From Ephydatia muelleri (lineage: Eukaryota > Porifera > Demospongiae > Spongillida > Spongillidae), in assembly GCA_013339895.1 (NCBI GenBank), contig JABACO010000009.1:3221113-3285112 (forward strand): a DNA stretch of 64,000 nucleotides, in the 5' to 3' direction. The translations under genes and the position numbers were made by a program. Below the pieces are notes generated by a model that saw only the letters and a list, made by a program, of their open reading frames with translations, had not been told where the DNA came from and searched no databases. Shown here in pieces: positions 58,962 to 64,000 of this stretch. Numbering within the stretch: the stretch's first letter is position 1; each line of letters opens with the position of its first letter.

Positions 58962-61430
58962 CAAGCGTCATCGAGCTGCAAACCATGGCGAAGAGCATCG
59001 CAAGGGGCAGAGCGTACCTGGGTGACGCTGGGACACAGAAAGGGTGACCCCAGTGCTGGTGCTTCGACACGGTGGTCGTCTTCGAGCAACGCTAAAAAGC
59101 ACTGCAGGAGAACCAGCAGTAATACTATTCGCGATAGCGCAAGGAAGGATTTGGAATCGCTTGCAGTCCACATGCCAGATACCGATGCAAGAACACTCGC
59201 GCTCCGAATGTCACCCCTCGGAGCCTTTCTGTGTCCCAGCGTGGCCCAGGTACACAGCCAATAATATAGATACGGAACATATCTGATTAATGATTGGGTC
59301 AGAATGTAATCATTTCTGTACCAAACTATGTTATCACATATTGGTACATATATGTTCAGCAGTCATCTGGTACAGGTTGTAAACAACAGTCTGATACAGA
59401 TAAATAATATCAATATGTGTCATATATGAAACATATATATTTCAGGATTACTATGATAATAATATTTCGATTAAACTGTATTAAAAATCAATGCCCTGCC
59501 AGTAGTTTAATACACATTATAGAAATGTAATCTATTGGTCCAGTCATGACAATCTAGCATATTGCACACAATTTCTTTTTCCATGATCTGCCTTCTTGGA
59601 ATACACATGTGTTGCTAGACAGACACAGGTTTTTGGATGCTGTCACTGGAGGTGGTGACATTGCTGAGCCCCAGAAGAGAGACAGTTGTATTCCATTTAG
59701 CAAGGGTTGCCCTCCAGCTGACAGTAGTGAGTTGAACCCTAGGACTAAGCAATGTCATGTCAATTGACGTTTTGAACACTCCAAGTGTAGATTTTCATAT
59801 TTCTATTTTGTGTCTATTAATGCAAGTGCTATTATTGAAGAACACGTGTACCTCAGCATTTGGTGTTAACAAGCTGGATGTACTCCCACAATTGGCAGTA
59901 GTGATACGACTGCACTATACTGCAGCATTGTCAGTGCAAGTGACCCCAGTGAGCTTGTAGTGTGGTCATTTGTTTACCATCAGATACAAGAGGCAAAGAA
60001 GACAAACTATAGGAGTAGAAGTGAGCGCCACATGATGCATGACATCTCTTAAACTCTAACCTTTCTTTCGGCTCCTGGCTGATCTATTTTGCAGGAGCTC
60101 TTTACTTGGAAAACCACACATTGTGTGGAGCTTATGCTTAATTCCCTTGTCACACCTTGAAAGAAAGCACTTTAAGTGCATGGAATACAAGACATTCAAA
60201 TAAAAGTACCTTTCTTTTCAGCCACCATGGCAGCAATTGTTGCTGGACAGAGAAATGGTGTGCTATGTCATGGCTTGGAAATTGTCTGTTTTCCATAAAG
60301 CTCTCAATTTAGAATTTAAATAACTCAAATCTACAATTGTGCTTAGGATAATTGTTACATATACGAGCCTTAGACACACATACCGTTCAGCATCAGGAGT
60401 TTTCCTCCTTTGAAGTACAGTAGATGTAGCATGTGGTGTTTAATAGCATCAACAAATTCCTGTTTACCAGCAAGTACACAGAGCGAAGACCGAAGAAAAA
60501 GGAAAATAACTTCCATCGCTTTGCCCAGCCTTATCGTTCATCTCCTCGAAAAGGTCTTCTAGCAGCCATATCTTCAGCTTCGTTCTCAATGCTAGAATCA
60601 CGCCGTACTGACATATCTTCTGATGTTTCTGAATCAGAAAGTCCAGCCTCTTCATTTGCGTTCGGTGTACTGGTGGATGGGTGAATTGCAAGGCTTCTAA
60701 CGAAGAATTTGTGAGGACGCCCAGCGATGTGCTGTCTGCACTTTAAGGGAAGGGAAATGTATGATTGCATGGTTCACATGCAAAGATCGAAACACAACGC
60801 ACAACTTGTCACAGCATTTAACCACAAGTATATATTTACGGGTCTCGAGCTTTGACATGACCAGTATGCCGGGGAGAATTAATTCGAATCATACACGTGC
60901 TCGTTGATTCACTCACCCGTACAAGTACTACTCCGTCTCGACCTGATCGTCAACTCAAGGAGGTCTAAGAATTCGCGCTTCTGGACCATAAGGCACTCCG
61001 TCCACATCAAGCGCTCCTGTTGCTCTCTGCCAGAATTAAGTGGGGATTTTATAAATCAAATCCTACAAGATGGTACATGTATGGCTCATACAGGAACAGC
61101 TAAGATCTGGTACACATTGTTAAAATTGGAACAGAATGATAGCAACAATATGTATCATAGTGTAGTATCAAGTATGTAACAGGATGTAATAAAGGAGTAT
61201 ATGTAACAGCCATGGTACATATGTTGTCATCAATCTGTACCAGATTGTTGCCTACACCATATATGTGACAGATATGTTGAGAATTGGCTGTGTACGCTCT
61301 AGTCTCGTTCCCAGACCCTCATACACAGCAGCGGATGGATTACATCATATTGCAAATGCATATCAGGCTGGGGACGAGACTAGGTACGCTCTGATGCTCT
61401 TCGCCGTGGTTTGCAGCTCGATGACGCTTG
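58962..61430. mobile_element. TIR element (~2.5 kb), class unknown
   Basis: ACCAAGCGTCATCGAGCTGC plus AAACCATGGCGAAGAGCATC at 58962 is mirrored at 61430 (GATGCTCTTCGCCGTGGTTT, GCAGCTCGATGACGCTTGGT), with one mismatch over 40 bp. A second inverted pair, GACGCTGGGACACAGAAAGG, lies inside the left end (59023, and inverted at 59224). Frames inside are short; one minus-strand frame (60531-60770, STPNANEEAGLSDSETSEDM) is acidic and unrecognised. No target duplication found, and the superfamily is unknown. A TAGTCT MITE has inserted near its right end. Confidence 0.7.
61300..61382. mobile_element. 83-bp TAGTCTCG MITE with 8-9-bp TSD
   Basis: Starts TAGTCTCGTTCCCAGACC and ends CTGGGGACGAGACTA. Flanks TGTACGCTC (61291-61299) and GGTACGCTC (61383-61391) agree at 8 of 9 bases. 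It contains the core GGATGGATTACATCA (61333-61347). This is the best-defined member of the family and defines its ends. Confidence 0.85.
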
Positions 61431-61800
61431 GTCATAACAAAAATAATTGTAAAGGTAGATCTTCCTGTGGGTGTCACCACTCCCATAGCATCAGAACCTG
61501 CTGCAGCATAGGTTCCATATAGGATTGATACTACCATGCAACTTTCTCGTAGAGAATGTATTTTTATTTAATTTTTAAACAATGTTTTAACTAAGATACA
61601 AAAGCAGCACCTTTATTGCAGCATGGTATATGATGTAGCTTATCCTGTATTCACACATAATGTTGGAGCTTGAATTAGACTTGGAAGAGTTACTTGGCTA
61701 CGTCGGACAGTAACCATCATGTATGTTGTGTTTACCTTTTTTACAATAGGTAATGGCAAGAATAAAATGCAAACTAGGGTGTGTATCTTCTGACAGGGCA

Positions 61801-61936
61801 GCACACTCCCCACCAAACAGCACACTCCTCCACCAAACAGCACACTCCTCCACCAAACAGCACACTCCTCCACCAAACAGCACACTCCTCCACCAAACAG
61901 CACACTCCTCCACAACCAGCACACTCCACCAAACAG
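61801..61936 (+). repeat. Minisatellite, 20-bp unit
   Basis: CACACTCCTCCACCAAACAG is repeated four times exactly, with three variant units at the ends. Confidence 0.97.
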
Positions 61937-62211
61937 CGCATCCCCATACAGCTGTGTGGTATACAACCACCTAAATTACATCTGTGCATTTGCACCAGAG
62001 TAACTTGTCGATTTCTCAAAGGTCAGTACAATTAAATGTTATTCGGTAGTTATAGTGACATCGAGATTAAAGACGAAGGCCTAGGGGCAGCGCATATACA
62101 GTAAGTAAAATCATTGCTATAAAACGTGTTTGGTGCTCTGACAGTGAGGTGGGTGCATATATACAGAGGCACAGGAGAGAGCTGAACAACAATACAATCA
62201 CTTCGAGTGTG

Positions 62212-62275
62212 CAACAAGGAAATGGATAGAAAATTTCTTTTTTCCCTATACGACTTTCTATCAATTTCCTTGTTG
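62212..62275. repeat. Hairpin with 21-bp arms
   Basis: CAACAAGGAAATGGATAGAA(A) pairs with (T)TTCTATCAATTTCCTTGTTG with one mismatch and a 22-bp loop. It may be a small MITE or a structured RNA; neither can be decided here. Confidence 0.75.
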
Positions 62276-62590
62276 TGATCGCAGCTAGTACTGTTACCGT
62301 GATCGATGAATGTCCTTACTGACGTCCTGCATAAACTCTACAATCTGAAAAACGTAATGACACTCTCAGGTGCACTTGCAATTGATCAGCGCACCTCATA
62401 GATGTTTTTGCTTTAGTGCCACATATTTGTGGTATCCTCCTACATGTGGTTTGGCACATATATGTGGTTCGGTGTTAATTTAGCATAGCATATCCGTCGT
62501 CATTTGAAAGGGATAAACGGTAGGCCCACATGCTTTTGCAGAGATAATCTCTGCCTTCTGCGCATGCGTTTTCCCCCTTCTGGAAAAGGT

Positions 62591-62629
<39 letters not shown>
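62591..62629. repeat. Poly-G tract (39 nt)
   Basis: 39 uninterrupted Gs, about 265 bp upstream of the glycosyltransferase start codon; the longest run in the window. Confidence 0.95.
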
Positions 62630-62630
<1 letters not shown>

Positions 62631-62894
62631 AAAGAGAGAGCGAGAGCTCAATCGCATTTGACTTAGCGATTTGTTGTAGAGAAGTTGGAACGAATCGCGT
62701 GCGCCATAGACTTAAGCACAGTCCGATCACTTTCTCGATAGATCCGTATTTAATTGTTTCCCTAAGTATTATCCAGCAAATAAAAGAGTCAACCCATATG
62801 ACTGTCCCAATAACTGCATGGTCGCCATTTTTGTGTTAAGGAATTAATTCAACCCTTTTTCTCTTTCAGTGGCTATAACTCATTACTGTTCACA

Positions 62895-63829
62895 ATGTAC
62901 TGGAAAAAGAAGTTAGTCATTGCTGTAACGGTTGTTACCACTGTTATTGTGCTCCTAAGCCTTCTGTGGCGATCTAATGAATTTCAAGCATCTCTCCATG
63001 CTGTGAAGGGGTTCTCGTTCTGCTCCAAAGATCTGCTTCACTTAAGCACTAAGCAAGAGTGTAATACTTTCAACCACCACTTCCAAACACCAGTCACATC
63101 ATTGTGACATTTGTCAACACTGAGTGGATCCTTCTTGCCCAGAACTGGATATGCTCTGCCACTCGTGTAGGCTTGCAAAATTCTTTGTACCTCATTGCCG
63201 TTGCACCAGATGTGTGCAGCCACTTTCCGACCACCCCTTGCTACCAGCACCCATCACTTTCATTACCAGGTGCTTTATATGCACAGCCAGAATACCAGAA
63301 ATTCATGATTGAACGCACCAAACTTGTTCTATCTATTCTGTCATGTACCAAAAGTAAAATCCTGCTCTCTGACAGTGATATCGTATTCTTGAGAAACCCA
63401 ATCCCCATATTGAATAATGAGCTCCTCGTTCATGATATAGTCTTTCAGGAGGATAGTACAGGGGAACAGATGCTTGACAATTTTGCAACTTATGTGTACA
63501 GTGCAATCTGTGGTGGATTCATGTACCTTAAACCAAACAACAGGACGATGGATTTGTTTTTATCAGTCCTAGCATATCAGCTTAACTGGAACTGGAATGA
63601 CCAGTCAGGAATCAATATCTGCATTCGTTGGCATGGCCGATATATAAGTTGGAAGACACTTGATAAGTCACGTTTTCCAAATGGAAAAGAGTTCTTTGAA
63701 TTCAATCGCAACAACAAGGGTGCGATGGTGATACATGCAAATTTCATACGGTATATTCCTGACAAGGTTGGTAAGATGATGAGCCAAGGGGTGTGGTGTC
63801 TCAAGGACACTATCAAGTATAATGGATGA
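62895..63829 (+). CDS. Type II membrane glycosyltransferase (nucleotide-diphospho-sugar transferase type)
   Basis: The product starts MYWKKKLVIAVTVVTTVIVL, a short cytosolic tail and a signal-anchor, so a Golgi type II topology is expected. The luminal part has HIIVTFVNTEW, a DxD-type metal/nucleotide-sugar site (LLSDSDIVFLRNP), FQEDSTGEQMLDNF, ICGGFMYLKPN and a C-terminal MVIHANFIRY, consistent with the Nucleotid_trans (DUF271) fold. About 310 codons is a normal size for the family. A one-base frame change near 63080 separates the anchor (frame ending TPVTSL, stop) from the catalytic part; the catalytic frame is open back to about 63060. It may be a sequence error or an early pseudogene. A second copy, broken in two, lies at 46510-46800 and 49950-50253. 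Donor sugar and acceptor are unknown. Confidence 0.75.
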
Positions 63830-64000
63830 GTTCGATTGCCAGACAGAAATGTATCAGAGGTTGTGAGTTTGTATGCTTGACTAATTCATGATTGTTAACA
63901 TAATATGGGGCACAGTTTCCACGAGAATGTCATCAGGGCTGGTAAGAGCCATAGTGAGGCAAGGGGTAAGAGAGCGTTTGGGGCCCCATAGGCCCCTTAA
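63830..64000. other. 3' flank of the glycosyltransferase gene
   Basis: Its first ~100 bp are shared with the 3' flank of the split copy (49960-50060), so the duplication extended beyond the CDS. Nothing else is recognised. Confidence 0.5.

Larger units (their letters stand above)
61431..62894. other. Intergenic stretch with minisatellite, hairpin and poly-G
   Basis: Apart from the 20-bp minisatellite, the hairpin at 62212-62275 and poly-G at 62591-62629, no feature is recognised. The last 200 bp may be the promoter or 5' UTR of the glycosyltransferase gene. Confidence 0.45.

Overview
The window is eukaryotic nuclear DNA from an early-branching animal, most likely a sponge. The evidence is spliced genes with mostly 50-100 bp GT-AG introns, receptor tyrosine kinases with Frizzled-like ectodomains, several families of animal-type transposons, many microsatellites and one 1,000-base assembly gap (10345-11344). 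The species cannot be named from sequence alone. Single-base frame breaks recur in otherwise good genes, so true pseudogenes and assembly indels cannot always be told apart.

Layout. 1-476: 5' end of a Frizzled-CRD receptor gene on the minus strand. 1559-5033: an eleven-exon, apparently intact RAG1-like gene of about 953 codons, with the N-terminal zinc/RING region and a complete DDE core; this is the most striking feature. 7.6-8.7 kb: three truncated LINE 3' ends. 9.1-10.3 kb: minus-strand exons of a transmembrane protein running into the gap. 12.0-19.1 kb: a frame-damaged receptor tyrosine kinase (RTK). 19-27.9 kb: gene-poor, with LINE, helicase, MITE and tRNA-like remnants. 27,957-34,199: an intact 672-codon RTK (signal peptide, Frizzled-type CRD, TM, kinase). 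35.3-36.9 kb: a second, degenerate RAG1-like copy. 39.2-40.6 kb: a broken pogo/Tigger transposase. 41.5-45.8 kb: a TPR-CHAT-NTPase gene resembling STAND-type immune or cell-death proteins. 46.5-50.3 kb: a glycosyltransferase pseudogene split by an inversion, with integrase-zinc-finger exons between the halves. 51,538-56,404: a hAT element with perfect 8-bp target duplications carrying a nested LINE. 57,070-57,884: a foldback element with a perfect 9-bp duplication sitting inside an open reading frame. 58.96-61.43 kb: another TIR element. 62,895-63,829: the best glycosyltransferase copy.

Themes. The receptor genes (1-476, 12-19 kb, 28-34 kb, perhaps 9-10 kb) form a local cluster. The two kinase genes have nearly identical C-lobe exons, while their introns, N-lobe exons and last exons have diverged, which suggests exon-limited conversion. 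The RAG1-like pair, hAT, pogo, MULE-like foldbacks, LINEs and MITEs show a locus repeatedly invaded by mobile DNA. No RAG2-like kelch gene was seen.
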